Positions 43,300-52,225 of a DNA stretch of 64,000 nucleotides are shown one piece after another. The notes under the pieces are model-generated. The model was given only the letters and a program-made list of their open reading frames with translations. It made no database searches and had not been told where the DNA came from. The stretch lies in assembly GCF_029894125.1 (NCBI RefSeq), contig NZ_JARXYZ010000011.1, positions 1 to 64,000 on the forward strand, given 5' to 3'. The translations under genes were made by a program, and so were the position numbers. How positions within the stretch are numbered: the stretch's first letter is position 1; every line of letters starts with the position of its first letter. The stretch comes from Kitasatospora sp. MAA19. Lineage in GTDB: Bacteria > Actinomycetota > Actinomycetes > Streptomycetales > Streptomycetaceae.

Positions 43300-44883
43300 T
43301 CACTTCCGTTCCGAGCGCAGGTCCAGCCCGCGCAGCACCTGGTCGACCAGCTCCGGATCGGCGCCGAGCTCGCTGCGGGCGGCGAGCATCTCGCGGCGGG
43401 AGGCGGCGATCATCTCCTGCTCGACGTCCCGGGCGGCCCGCCACTGGGTGAGGCGCAGCTTCGCCTCGGAGGCCTCCTCCTCGGCGTAGTTCTCCGGGCA
43501 GAGCCGGGCCAGCCGGTCGTGCTGACGGTCCCGCAGGCGGTCGGCGACCTCGGCGGGCAGCCGGTCCTGCTCCTCCAGTTCGCCGAGCCGCTGGAGCCCC
43601 GCCTTGGCGGCCCGCCACCAGAGCTGGCGCACGGCCTGCTCGTGCTTGTCCTGGTCGATGTCCAGTTCGAGCCGCTTGGCCAGCCAGGGCAGGGTGAGCC
43701 CCTGCACCAGCAGGGTGAACAGCACCACGCTGAAGGCGATGAAGACCAGTCGGCCGCGCTCGGGGAAGTCCGCGCCGGAGTGCAGGGTGAGCGGGATGGC
43801 GAGGGCCAGGGCGACGGTGGCCACGCCGCGCATGCCGGACCACCAGAGGATCACGCTCTCCTTCCAGCTGAACGGGGTGTCCTCGTCGTCGCCGCTGCGC
43901 AGCCTCTTCGACAGCCAGCCGGCCGGCAGCAGCCAGAGCAGCCGGACCACCACGACCACCCCGATGACCACGGCGGCGTCGCTGATGAAGCCGGTCCAGC
44001 CACGGCCGGCCTCCTTGAGCACGGTGGCCAGCTCCAGGCCGATCAGGCCGAAGGCGACGCCGGTGATCAGGATCTCGACGACCTCCCAGAAGGCGTTGCC
44101 GACCAGCCGGTAGGAGACGGCGTCGGCGTCGGCGGCCCGCTCGGCGAGGTAGAGCGCGCAGACCACGACGGCGAGCACGCCGGAGCCGTGGATCTCCTCG
44201 GCGATGGTGTAGGCGGCGAAGGGCACCAGCAGGTTGAGCGCGACCTGCTGGGTCGGGTCGTCCAGGCGCTCGGCGAGCTTGGCGTTCACCCAGCCGAGGG
44301 CGACGCCGACGACCACGGCGAGCACCGCGGAGAGGACGAAGCGCAGCGCCGCGTGGCCGATCGAGAAGTCGCCGCTGACCACGGCCTCGATGGCCAGTGA
44401 GTAGACGACGATCGCGGTGACGTCGTTGAACAGTCCCTCGCTCTCCAGGATCGCCACCAGGCGCCGGGGCAGGCCGACGCTGCCGGCCACCGCGACGGCG
44501 GCCACCGGGTCGGGCGGGGAGACCAGCGCGCCGACCGCGATCGCGGCGGCGACCGGCAGGGCGGGCAGCAGCCAGTGCACCGCCCCGGCCACCGCGGCCG
44601 TGGTGACCACCACCAGGGCGACGGCCAGCAGCAGGATCGAGCGGACGTTGGCCTTGAAGTAGCGCACCGAGGAGCGCCGGGCGACCGCGAAGATCAGCGG
44701 TGGCAGGACCAGCGGGAGGATCAGCTCGGGCTCGATCGTGACGTCCGGGATCTGCGGGACGAGCGCCATGACGATGCCGAGCAGGGTCATCAGGACCGGT
44801 TGCGGCACTCCGGTCCTGCGCGCGAGCGGCATGGTCACCACGGAGGCGAGCAGCACCAGGAAGAGCAGGGGCAGCTGGCCCAC
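43300..44883 (-). CDS. Na+/H+ antiporter (CPA1 family)
   Basis: The 527-residue transporter has about twelve membrane spans and the CPA1 pattern: VLPPLIFAVARRSSVRYFKA, ALVSPPDPVAAVAVAGSVGL and ESEGLFNDVTAIVVYSLAIE, where the two conserved acidic ND-type positions lie. The cytoplasmic tail of about 130 residues is helical (DKHEQAVRQLWWRAAKAGLQ, VEQEMIAASRREMLAARSEL) and ends at Lys. It should exchange cytoplasmic Na+ (or K+) for protons. The start at 44883 (MGQLPLLFLVLL) is the hydrophobic first span. Confidence 0.9.
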   Translation of the reverse strand: MGQLPLLFLVLLASVVTMPLARRTGVPQPVLMTLLGIVMALVPQIPDVTIEPELILPLVLPPLIFAVARRSSVRYFKANVRSILLLAVALVVVTTAAVAGAVHWLLPALPVAAAIAVGALVSPPDPVAAVAVAGSVGLPRRLVAILESEGLFNDVTAIVVYSLAIEAVVSGDFSIGHAALRFVLSAVLAVVVGVALGWVNAKLAERLDDPTQQVALNLLVPFAAYTIAEEIHGSGVLAVVVCALYLAERAADADAVSYRLVGNAFWEVVEILITGVAFGLIGLELATVLKEAGRGWTGFISDAAVVIGVVVVVRLLWLLPAGWLSKRLRSGDDEDTPFSWKESVILWWSGMRGVATVALALAIPLTLHSGADFPERGRLVFIAFSVVLFTLLVQGLTLPWLAKRLELDIDQDKHEQAVRQLWWRAAKAGLQRLGELEEQDRLPAEVADRLRDRQHDRLARLCPENYAEEEASEAKLRLTQWRAARDVEQEMIAASRREMLAARSELGADPELVDQVLRGLDLRSERK

Positions 44884-45041
44884 GGAAACGTTCCTCTCGC
44901 TGACGGACGGCTGAGCGCCGCCCAGGATAAATCTGACAATGCGCCCATCGGTGACGACACGCCGAACGGCGACTTGACCTCAAGCGGACTTCAGGTTCGA
45001 GGGTCGGGGGCAGTCGAACGATCGAGAGGGCGGGAGCGGAC

Positions 45042-45233
45042 ATGAAGGCGGTCACCGTGACGAGGTCCGGCGGTCCGGAGGTCCTGCGGGTCACCGAGGT
45101 GCCCGATCCGGAGCCCGGCCCGGGCGAGCTGCGGCTGGAGGTCGCCGAGGCGCTGCCCCTGGAGCGCGCCGCCGACGCCCACCGGCTGGTCGCGACCGGG
45201 CACGTCCGGGGCAAGGTGGCGCTGACCGCCTGA
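45042..45233 (+). pseudogene. Internally deleted zinc-type quinone oxidoreductase remnant
   Basis: The 63-residue frame joins a typical quinone-oxidoreductase N-terminus (MKAVTVTRSGGPEVLRVTEV then PDPEPGPGELRLEV) directly to a typical C-terminus (ALPLERAADAHRLVATGHVR then GKVALTA). About 240-260 central residues that form the substrate and NAD(P)H-binding domains are missing, with the frame kept. A functional enzyme is unlikely. It lies 80 bp upstream of the second tRNA-Lys. Confidence 0.8.
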
Positions 45234-45312
45234 GGCCGCGGCGGGTGCGGCCGCCGTCCGGGCCGATTGTGTGTTTCGGCTGCTGACCAGGTAATGTTCT
45301 CCACGTCAGCAG

Positions 45313-45386
45313 GCGCCGCTAGCTCAGTTGGTTAGAGCAGCTGACTCTTAATCAGCGGGTCCGGGGTTCGAGTCCCTGGCGGCGCA
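45313..45386 (+). tRNA. tRNA-Lys (CTT anticodon), copy 2
   Basis: Identical over the full length to the copy at 41259-41332, including absence of an encoded CCA, and preceded by the same short tract GTCAGCAG. A -10-like TAATGT lies at 45292-45297. Upstream sequences further out differ from copy 1. Confidence 0.97.
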
Positions 45387-45394
45387 CAGACAGT

Positions 45395-45428
45395 CGGAAG
45401 GCCCTTCGCGAGAGCGGAGGGCCTTCCG
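45395..45428 (+). terminator. Terminator after tRNA-Lys copy 2
   Basis: An 11-bp perfect stem (45395-45405 with 45418-45428) begins 8 bp after the tRNA, at the same distance as in copy 1 but with a different stem sequence. Confidence 0.8.
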
Positions 45429-45515
45429 GCGTTCTGCCGTCACTCGCCCGCCGGTGGCAGAAAAGGTGGGAAACAGGTCATTGCTGCCACCGCCACCCGC
45501 TGACAGGCTGGTCGC

Positions 45516-46487
45516 ATGAGCGCACGCAGCGTGGTCGTCGTCCTCTACGAGGGCGTGCAGAGCCTCGACGTGACCGGCCCCCTGGAGGTGTTCGCGGGAG
45601 CGAGCACCGCCGCCGGGCGGCCGGGCGCGTACCGGGTGACCACCTCCTCCCCCGGCGGCGGTCCGGTGCGCAGCCACAGCGGACTGCGGCTGGCGCCGGA
45701 CACGGACCTCGCCGAGGTCGGGCCGGTGCACACCCTGCTGGTCCCCGGCGGGGAGGGCACCCGCGCCCCGGACCGGGCGCTGGTGGCGCGGATCCGGGAG
45801 CTGGCCGACCGGGCCGACCGGGTGGTGTCGGTCTGCACCGGGGCCTTCCTGCTCGCCGAGGCCGGGCTGCTGGCCGGGCGCCGGGCCACCACGCACTGGG
45901 CGTACTGCGACGCGCTGGCCCGGCGGTTCCCGGACGTCGAGGTCGACCCCGACCCGATCCACGTCCGGGACGGGCACCTCGCCACCTCCGCCGGGGTCAC
46001 CGCCGGGATCGACCTGGCGCTGGCCCTGGTCGAGGAGGACCTCGGGCGCGACGCCGCCCTGCTGATCGCCCGGCACCTGGTGGTGTTCCTGCGCCGGCCG
46101 GGCAACCAGGCCCAGTTCAGCACCCAGCTGGCCGCCCAGGTGGCGGCCCGGCAGCCGCTGCGCGAGGTCCAGCAGTGGATCGCCGAGCACCCGGAGGCCG
46201 ACCTGTCGGTCGAGGCGCTGGCCCACCGGTCGGCGCTGTCGCCGCGGCACTTCGCCCGCGCCTTCACCGCCGAGGTCGGGGTGACCCCGGGCCGGTACGT
46301 GGACGGGGTCCGGCTGGAGGCCGCCCGCCGCCGGCTGGAGGACTCCGACGACGGGATCGAGGAGGTCGCCCGCGCCTGCGGCTACGGCACCCCGGAGGCG
46401 ATGCGGCGCGCCTTCGTCCGGGCCCTGGCCGCCCCACCCGCCGAGTACCGACGCCGCTTCCACCCCCACCCCCTTGGAGGACACTGA
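45516..46487 (+). CDS. GlxA-family AraC-type transcriptional regulator
   Basis: The 323-residue regulator pairs an N-terminal DJ-1/PfpI domain (VVVVLYEGVQSLDVTGPLEV, VSVCTGAFLLAEAGLLAGRR) with a C-terminal AraC double helix-turn-helix (LSVEALAHRSALSPRHFARA, VARACGYGTPEAMRRAF). It is shorter and more typical than AdpA, lacking disordered tails. It overlaps the next gene by one base (TGATG), which is itself a lone DJ-1 domain protein, so the pair is probably co-regulated. ATG 45516 is the obvious start. Confidence 0.9.
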   Translation: MSARSVVVVLYEGVQSLDVTGPLEVFAGASTAAGRPGAYRVTTSSPGGGPVRSHSGLRLAPDTDLAEVGPVHTLLVPGGEGTRAPDRALVARIRELADRADRVVSVCTGAFLLAEAGLLAGRRATTHWAYCDALARRFPDVEVDPDPIHVRDGHLATSAGVTAGIDLALALVEEDLGRDAALLIARHLVVFLRRPGNQAQFSTQLAAQVAARQPLREVQQWIAEHPEADLSVEALAHRSALSPRHFARAFTAEVGVTPGRYVDGVRLEAARRRLEDSDDGIEEVARACGYGTPEAMRRAFVRALAAPPAEYRRRFHPHPLGGH

Positions 46488-47122
46488 TGCGTATCGCCGT
46501 TCTGCTGTACGACGACTTCACCGCCCTGGACGCGGTCGGCCCCTGCGAGGTGCTGTCCCGCATCCCCGGTGCCGAGGTGGTGTTCACCGCCGCGAAGCCC
46601 GGCCCGGTCCGCACCGACATGAAGACCCTGGCGCTGACCGCGGACGCCGCCCTGGACGAGGTGGACTCGGCCGACGTGCTGCTCGTCCCCGGCGGGCCGG
46701 GGACGGAGGCCCAGCTGACCGACCCGGCCGTGCTGGAGTGGGTGCGCGCGGTGGACGCGACCACCACCTGGACCACCTCGGTCTGCACCGGCTCGCTGGT
46801 GCTCGGCGCCGCCGGACTGCTCACCGGCCGGCGGGCCACCTCGCACTGGATCTGCCTGGACGAGCTGACCCGGTTCGGGGCCGAGCCGACCGGCACCGAG
46901 CGGGTCGTGGTCGACGGCAAGTACGCGACCGCGGCCGGGGTCTCGGCCGGGATCGACCTCGCGCTGACGCTGACCGGCCTGCTGGCCGGGGACGCGACCG
47001 CGGAGGCGATCCAGCTGATCATCGAGTACGACCCGCAGCCGCCGTACTCGGCCGGCTCGATCGCGACGGCCCCGCCCGAACTGGTCGCCGAACTGCGCGC
47101 GAAGCGACTGCTGCTGGGCTAA
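46487..47122 (+). CDS. DJ-1/PfpI family protein
   Basis: The 211-residue protein is a stand-alone DJ-1/PfpI domain: MRIAVLLYDDFTALDAVGPC, LLVPGGPGTEAQLTDP, and the nucleophile elbow TSVCTGSLVLGAAGLLTG with the conserved Cys and following His (TSHWI). Relatives include isonitrile hydratases and glyoxalase/deglycase-like proteins; activity here is unknown. TTGGAGGA gives a Shine-Dalgarno sequence, and the start overlaps the GlxA stop. Its 3' end overlaps the convergent MFS gene by 4 bp. Confidence 0.88.
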   Translation: MRIAVLLYDDFTALDAVGPCEVLSRIPGAEVVFTAAKPGPVRTDMKTLALTADAALDEVDSADVLLVPGGPGTEAQLTDPAVLEWVRAVDATTTWTTSVCTGSLVLGAAGLLTGRRATSHWICLDELTRFGAEPTGTERVVVDGKYATAAGVSAGIDLALTLTGLLAGDATAEAIQLIIEYDPQPPYSAGSIATAPPELVAELRAKRLLLG

Positions 47123-48312
47123 CGGCGCTCGGCCGGGAAGCCGTGGGCGCGGGCGCCGACAACCACGGCGAGGACGGGGAGCAGCAGGGCGAGGACCGTC
47201 CAGGGCAGTGCGCCGGTGCCGAGGTGGCCGAGCACCAGGCCGCCGACCACGCCGCCGCCCGCCATCGCGGCGTTCCAGAGGGTGACCAGCATCGCCTGGG
47301 CGGCGTCCGCCCGGGCGCCGCCGGCGTCGCCGACGGCGGTCTGCAGCAGGGTCGGCGCGCCGCCCCAGCCCAGGCCCCAGAGCAGCGCCGCGAGGTAGAC
47401 CAGCGGCGCGCTGGCGGACCACAGGCCGAGGACGCCCGCCGCCACCGCGACCAGCAGCGCGCCGCCGACGGTCAGCCGGCGCAGCCGGCGGTGGATGTGC
47501 GCGCCGGTGAACCAGACGCTCACCAGCGAGGCCAGCCCGAACACCAGCAGCACCGCGTCGGTGGCGTCGCCGAGGCCGGCCCGGTCGAGGAAGGGCGCGA
47601 CGTAGGTGAACAGGAGGGTGTGGGCGAGCACGAAGAGCACCGTCACGGTGAGCACCGGCACCACCCCGGGCACGGTGAGCGCGCGCCGCACCGGGGTCCG
47701 TTCGCCGCCCGGCCGGCCGGACTGCTCGGGCAGTGTCGCCGCGATCCAGCCGACCACGCCGACGGCCAGCGCCGTCATCGCCAGGAACGGCACCCACCAC
47801 ACCAGCACCCGGCCGAGGAGGGTGCCGACCGGCACCCCGAGCGACAGCGCCAGCGGCACCCCCGCCATCGCGACCGCCATCGCCCGGCCCTGCTGCTCGG
47901 GCGGCACCAGGCGGCGGGCGTACCCGGCCAGCAGCGCCCAGGCCAGGCCGGCCGCGACGCCGGCGAGGAAGCGGGCGGCCAGGGTGAGCCGGTAGTCGGT
48001 GGAGACCGCCGTCACCGTGTTGGCGACGGCGAAGCCGGCCATCGCGGTGAGCAGCAGGCGCTTGCGGCCCCAGCCGGCGGTGGCCGCGGTGAGCGGGATC
48101 GCGGTGACGGCGGAGCCGATCGCGTAGACGGTGACGGTCTGGCCGGCGGCCGACTCGCTGACGCCGAGGGTCTCGCCCATCCCGGGCAGGACGCCGGCGG
48201 GCAGGTTCTCGGTGAGCGCGGTGACGAAGACGGCGGTGGCCAGCGCCAGCAGGGCGGGCAGCGGGAATCGGAGGGCTGTGGTGACGGGAGGCGTCGGGGC
48301 TGTGGTCGGCAT
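47119..48312 (-). CDS. MFS transporter (DHA1-type exporter)
   Basis: The 397-residue protein has twelve hydrophobic spans and the MFS motif A pattern (GWGRKRLLLTAMAGFAVAN) in the loop after span 2. The second half shows WFTGAHIHRRLRRLTVGGAL. The first-span ENLPAGVLPGMGETLGVSES is typical of the NepI/AraJ/chloramphenicol-type drug and sugar exporters. The substrate is unknown. ATG 48312 (PTTAPTPPVTTALRF) is preferred to the upstream ATG at 48333. It is convergent with the DJ-1 gene. Confidence 0.88.
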   Translation of the reverse strand: MPTTAPTPPVTTALRFPLPALLALATAVFVTALTENLPAGVLPGMGETLGVSESAAGQTVTVYAIGSAVTAIPLTAATAGWGRKRLLLTAMAGFAVANTVTAVSTDYRLTLAARFLAGVAAGLAWALLAGYARRLVPPEQQGRAMAVAMAGVPLALSLGVPVGTLLGRVLVWWVPFLAMTALAVGVVGWIAATLPEQSGRPGGERTPVRRALTVPGVVPVLTVTVLFVLAHTLLFTYVAPFLDRAGLGDATDAVLLVFGLASLVSVWFTGAHIHRRLRRLTVGGALLVAVAAGVLGLWSASAPLVYLAALLWGLGWGGAPTLLQTAVGDAGGARADAAQAMLVTLWNAAMAGGGVVGGLVLGHLGTGALPWTVLALLLPVLAVVVGARAHGFPAERR

Positions 48313-48407
48313 GGGCTCATGCTCGGACCTCACACCGGTGTCAGGTTCAAGCTCCGGCCGGTCCCGGGGCGCCGGGCCGACCGGCCTTCGGTGCCCCGGG
48401 GTCGCGG

Positions 48408-48764
48408 TCAGCGGTGGAAGTAGCCGTCGAAGTTCCTGGAGAACTCCCGGCCGCCGAACTGGTCCCAGTCGACGGACCAGGTCATCAGCCCGCGCAGGTT
48501 CGGCTGGGCACCCGAACGCGGCACGTACGTCCCGCAGTTGGCCAGCTTGGTGAGGCAGTCCAGGGCCTTGTTCACCTCGGCCGGGGCGATGTAGCCGTTG
48601 CCGGCGTTGGTGGTGGCCGGCATGCCGATGGCGACCTTGGAGGCGGGCAGCGGCGGGAACATGTTGGCGGTGTTGCCCGCCACCGGGAAGCCGTTGAGCA
48701 GCAGGTCGGTCATCGCGACGTGGAAGTCGGCGGAGATCGCCGCCTTGTCAGTGCCGTGCCGCAT
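48408..48764 (-). pseudogene. C-terminal remnant of a family 18 chitinase
   Basis: The 118-residue frame matches the last third of actinobacterial GH18 chitinases: VAIGMPATTNAGNGYIAPAE, VNKALDCLTKLANCGTYVP, and the substrate-binding Trp strand GLMTWSVDWDQFGGREFSRN. The signal peptide and the catalytic DxxDxDxE motif are absent, and no other frame upstream restores them. ATG 48764 is simply the first start in the remaining frame. A DasR-like site lies 60 bp upstream, suggesting the original promoter was kept and the middle lost. Confidence 0.8.
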
Positions 48765-48823
48765 GTTGACCGCATCGACCGGAAGGAGGTGGGCCGGGTG
48801 ATCCGTGCATACAGCACGGTGTC

Positions 48824-48839
48824 AATGATCCAGACCGGT
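48824..48839. promoter_or_regulatory. DasR-responsive-element-like site
   Basis: AATGATCCAGACCGGT matches the dre consensus ACTGGTCTAGACCAGT at 12 of 16 positions, including the AGACC core. DasR represses chitinase and GlcNAc genes in Streptomyces, and its sites normally sit in chitinase promoters as this does relative to the remnant. Twelve of sixteen is marginal. Confidence 0.4.
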
Positions 48840-48927
48840 TCGGACAACCGGGGCGGCCCGCCCCAGCCGACGACCCCGGCGGACCGCCCCGGTTGCCGGG
48901 TGTGACACCCCGTCGAAGGATGGAGGG

Positions 48928-51900
48928 GTGACCCCGCCCGGCTACCTCCGCTACCCCCACCTGCACGGCGACCTGCTCGCCTTCACCGCCGAGGACGACG
49001 TCTGGATCGCCCCGCTGAACGCCGACGACACCACCGGCCGGGCCTGGCGGGTGGGCTGCGACCGCACCCGGGTCAGCCACCCCCGCTTCTCCCCCGACGG
49101 GGGCACCCTCGCCTGGACCAGCTGGCTGAGCCTGACCCCCGAGGTGTGGACCGCCCCCGTCGAGGGCGGCGAGGCCCGACGGCTCAGCCACTGGGGCAGC
49201 CAGGACACCCGGGTGCGCGGCTGGCTGCCGGACGGCGAGGTACTGGCCGTCACCTCCTACCACGAGCCGTTCGGCCACTACACCTGGGCGCACGCGCTGC
49301 CGCCCGACGGCTCCCCCGGCCGCCGGATGCCCTGGGGCCCGGTCGGCGACGCCCAGATGAGCCGCGAGCGCACCGTGCTGCTCACCGGCGCCGCCCCGCA
49401 CGAGCCCGCCGCCTGGAAGCGCTACCGCGGCGGCGCCGTCGGCCGGCTCTGGGTGGGCGGCGAGCAGATCCTGGCCGACCACCCCGGTCACCTCTCCTCC
49501 CCCATGCCGGTCGGCGGGCGGATCGCCTTCCTCTCCGACCACGAGGGCATCGGCAACGTCTACTCCTGCCGCCCCGACGGCACCGACCTGCGCCGGCACA
49601 CCGACCACGCCTCCTACTACGCCCGCGAGGCCGCCACCGACGGCACCCGGATCGTCTACCAGCACGCCGGCGACCTCTGGCTGCTCGACGACCTGGACGC
49701 CCCCGCCCCACGCCGGCTGACCGTCCCGCTCGGCGGCGCCCGGGCCGGCCGCCGCCCGTACCAGGTCAGTGCCGCCACCCAGGTCAAGGACCTGGCCTGC
49801 GACCAGACCGGCCGGGCCGGGGTCGTCACCGTGCGCGGCAGCCAGTACTGGCTCACCCACAAGGACGGCCCGGCCCGCGCCCTCGCGGACACCCCGGGGG
49901 TGCGGACCCGGCTGCCGGTGGTGCTCGGGCACACCGGCGAGGCCGCCTGGATCACCGACGCCGAGGGCGCCGACGCGATCGAGGTGATGCCGCTGCCCGG
50001 GCACGAGGGCGACCCCGGGCACGGGGAGGGCGGCAAGCACGGGCACCGGGTGCTCGCCGCCGGCCGGCTCGGCCGCGTCCTGGAACTCACCGCCTCCCCC
50101 GACGGCGCCCGCCTGGCCGCCGTCGCCTCGGACGGGCGACTGCTGCTCGTCGACGCCGCGGACGGCACCGTCCGTGAACTCGCCGCCTCCGGCTACGGGC
50201 CGGTCTCCAGCGCCCGCTTCTCCCCCGACTCGCACTGGATCGCCTGGTCCCAGCCGGCCGCCGGGCGCTCGCTGCGCCGGATCCGGCTCACCCGCACCGA
50301 GGCGCCCGGACCGATCACCGACGTCACCGACGGCCGGTTCGAGGACGAGCAGCCGGTGTTCACCCGGGACGGCCGCTACCTGGCCTTCCTGTCCTGGCGA
50401 GGCTTCGACCCGGTCCACGACGTGCACACCGGCGACCTCTCCTTCCCGGTCGGCTGCCGCCCGTACCTCGTCCCGCTCACCGCCGACACGCCGTCCCCGT
50501 TCGCCGCACCCGCCGAGGACGGCACCCCGCGCGGCGACGGCGGCGGCGACGGCACCGTCCGGGTCGATCCGCCGGGCATCGGCGAGCGGCTGCTGCAGTT
50601 CCCGGTGATCGCCTCCAAGTACTCGGCCACCGACGCGGTGCGCGGCGGCCTGCTCTGGCTGCGCTGGCCGATCTCCGGCACCCTCGGGCAGACCTTCGCC
50701 AGCCCGGACGACACCTCGGGCCGCCCCTCGCTGGAGTACTTCGACCTCGCCCGGGGCACCCGGACCACCCTGGTCGACAGGCTGGACGGCTACGCGGTCT
50801 CCGGGGACGGCGGCTCGGTCGCGATCTACTCGGCCGGGACCCTGCGGATCATCCCGGTCACCGCCCCCGGCGCCGGCACCACGGTGGACCTGCGCCGGAT
50901 CACCCACACCGTGCACCCGGCCGCCGAGTGGCGACAGGCCTACCACGAGGCGGCCCGGATCGTCCGGGACCAGTTCTGGGACGAGCGGATGTCCGGCCTG
51001 GACTGGCCCGCCCTGGTCGCCCAGTACGAGCCGCTGCTGGAGCGGATCTGCTCGCCCGACGACTTCGCCGACCTGCTGCGCGAACTCCTCGGCGAGCTCG
51101 GCACCTCGCACGCCTACGTCACCCCCTCCCGGCGCGCCGAGGGGCCCTCGCTCGCCCAGCAGCCGCTCGGCCTGCTCGGCGCCAACGCGCACCGCTCCCC
51201 CGACGGGCGCTGGCTGCTCGACCGGGTGCTGCCCGGCGAGTCCTCCGACCCGCGCGCCCGCGCCCCGCTCGCCGCCCAGGGCGTGCGCGACGGCGACGAA
51301 CTGCTCGCCGTCGGCGGGCGCCCGGTGGACCCGGTGCGCGGCCCGCTGCCGCTGCTGGCGGGCACCGGCGGCACCACCGTCGAGCTCGCCCTGCGCACCG
51401 GCCCGGACGGCCCGGTGCGGCGGATCACCGTCACCCCGCTGACCGACGAGCGGGCCATCCGCTACCAGAACTGGGTCGCCAGACGCCGCGCCCTGGTCCG
51501 GGAGTTCAGCGACGGCCGGTGCGGCTACCTGCACATCCCGGACCTCGGCGGCTCCGGCTGGGCGCAGTTCAACCGCGACCTGCGGCGCGAACTGGACAAG
51601 CCCGCGCTGGTCCTGGACGTGCGCGGCAACGCCGGCGGCAACGTCTCCGAGCTGGTGCTGGAGAAGCTCACCCGGCACGTCCTCGCCTGGGACTTCAGCC
51701 GGGACCGCCAGCCGGTCCGCTGGCCCCGGCACTCACCGCGCGGCCCGCTGGTGGCGCTCGCCGACGAGGCGACCAGTTCGGACGGCGACGTGGTCATCGC
51801 GGCGATCAAGCTGCTGGGCCTCGGCCCGGTGGTCGGCACCCGGACCTGGGGCGGGGTGGTCGGGATGACCGGGCGGCACGCCCTCGGCGACGGCACCCAG

Positions 51901-52152
51901 ATCTCGGTGCCCAAGAACGCCTCCTGGTTCACCGGCGGGCTCGGCTGGTCGGTGGAGAACCGCGGCGTCGAACCGGACGTGCACGTGCTGCGCTCCCCGC
52001 GGGACTGGGCCCGGGGGCGCCACCCCGAGCTGGTCGCCGCCGTCCAGCTGGCCCTGGACCTGCTGGAGGACGTGCCCGCCTCGGTGCCCCCGCCGGAGGA
52101 CACCCCCCGGCCGGACCTGCGGCGCCCGCCGCTGCCGCCCCGGACGCACTGA
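48928..52152 (+). CDS. Tricorn protease homologue (peptidase S41-like)
   Basis: The 1074-residue enzyme follows the tricorn layout: N-terminal six- and seven-bladed beta-propellers (DVWIAPLNADDTTGRAWRVG, ISFLSDHEGIG-type FLSDHEGIGNVYSCRPDGTD), a helical core with GELGTSHAYVTPSRR near residue 730 (active-site Ser-His-like pair), a PDZ domain (GELLAVGG-type LLAVGGRPVDPV), and the C-terminal serine domain ALADEATSSDGDVVIAAIKL near residue 950 with the nucleophile region, then GWSVENRGVEPDV. It should degrade peptides released by the proteasome or other proteases in the cytoplasm. GTG 48928 follows GGATGGAGGG. Confidence 0.93.
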   Translation: MTPPGYLRYPHLHGDLLAFTAEDDVWIAPLNADDTTGRAWRVGCDRTRVSHPRFSPDGGTLAWTSWLSLTPEVWTAPVEGGEARRLSHWGSQDTRVRGWLPDGEVLAVTSYHEPFGHYTWAHALPPDGSPGRRMPWGPVGDAQMSRERTVLLTGAAPHEPAAWKRYRGGAVGRLWVGGEQILADHPGHLSSPMPVGGRIAFLSDHEGIGNVYSCRPDGTDLRRHTDHASYYAREAATDGTRIVYQHAGDLWLLDDLDAPAPRRLTVPLGGARAGRRPYQVSAATQVKDLACDQTGRAGVVTVRGSQYWLTHKDGPARALADTPGVRTRLPVVLGHTGEAAWITDAEGADAIEVMPLPGHEGDPGHGEGGKHGHRVLAAGRLGRVLELTASPDGARLAAVASDGRLLLVDAADGTVRELAASGYGPVSSARFSPDSHWIAWSQPAAGRSLRRIRLTRTEAPGPITDVTDGRFEDEQPVFTRDGRYLAFLSWRGFDPVHDVHTGDLSFPVGCRPYLVPLTADTPSPFAAPAEDGTPRGDGGGDGTVRVDPPGIGERLLQFPVIASKYSATDAVRGGLLWLRWPISGTLGQTFASPDDTSGRPSLEYFDLARGTRTTLVDRLDGYAVSGDGGSVAIYSAGTLRIIPVTAPGAGTTVDLRRITHTVHPAAEWRQAYHEAARIVRDQFWDERMSGLDWPALVAQYEPLLERICSPDDFADLLRELLGELGTSHAYVTPSRRAEGPSLAQQPLGLLGANAHRSPDGRWLLDRVLPGESSDPRARAPLAAQGVRDGDELLAVGGRPVDPVRGPLPLLAGTGGTTVELALRTGPDGPVRRITVTPLTDERAIRYQNWVARRRALVREFSDGRCGYLHIPDLGGSGWAQFNRDLRRELDKPALVLDVRGNAGGNVSELVLEKLTRHVLAWDFSRDRQPVRWPRHSPRGPLVALADEATSSDGDVVIAAIKLLGLGPVVGTRTWGGVVGMTGRHALGDGTQISVPKNASWFTGGLGWSVENRGVEPDVHVLRSPRDWARGRHPELVAAVQLALDLLEDVPASVPPPEDTPRPDLRRPPLPPRTH

Positions 52153-52215
52153 GGCCGGGACGGCAGCGGCGGGCGGGGCGGCAGGGCGGGCGGGGCGGTA
52201 GGGCGGGCAAGGTGG
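52153..52215. repeat. GC-rich degenerate short repeat after the tricorn gene
   Basis: Runs of ggcgggcggggcgg(c/t)agg repeat about three times between the convergent tricorn and small-protein genes. The period is about 18-20 bp and the copies are imperfect. Confidence 0.5.
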
Positions 52216-52225
52216 ACCGGGACGG

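Noticed and set aside
41259..45386. tRNA-Lys pair as attachment sites of an integrated element
   Set aside because: The repeats are complete functional tRNAs with promoters and terminators; the DNA between has housekeeping genes (pgi) and no integrase, excisionase or transfer gene.
47606..47995. Small plus-strand ORFs within the MFS gene
   Set aside because: They are antisense to a transporter with clear membrane spans and have no ribosome-binding site or conserved sequence.
48748..51732. 994-codon minus-strand ORF
   Set aside because: Antisense to the tricorn protease; no recognisable domain and typical shadow composition.
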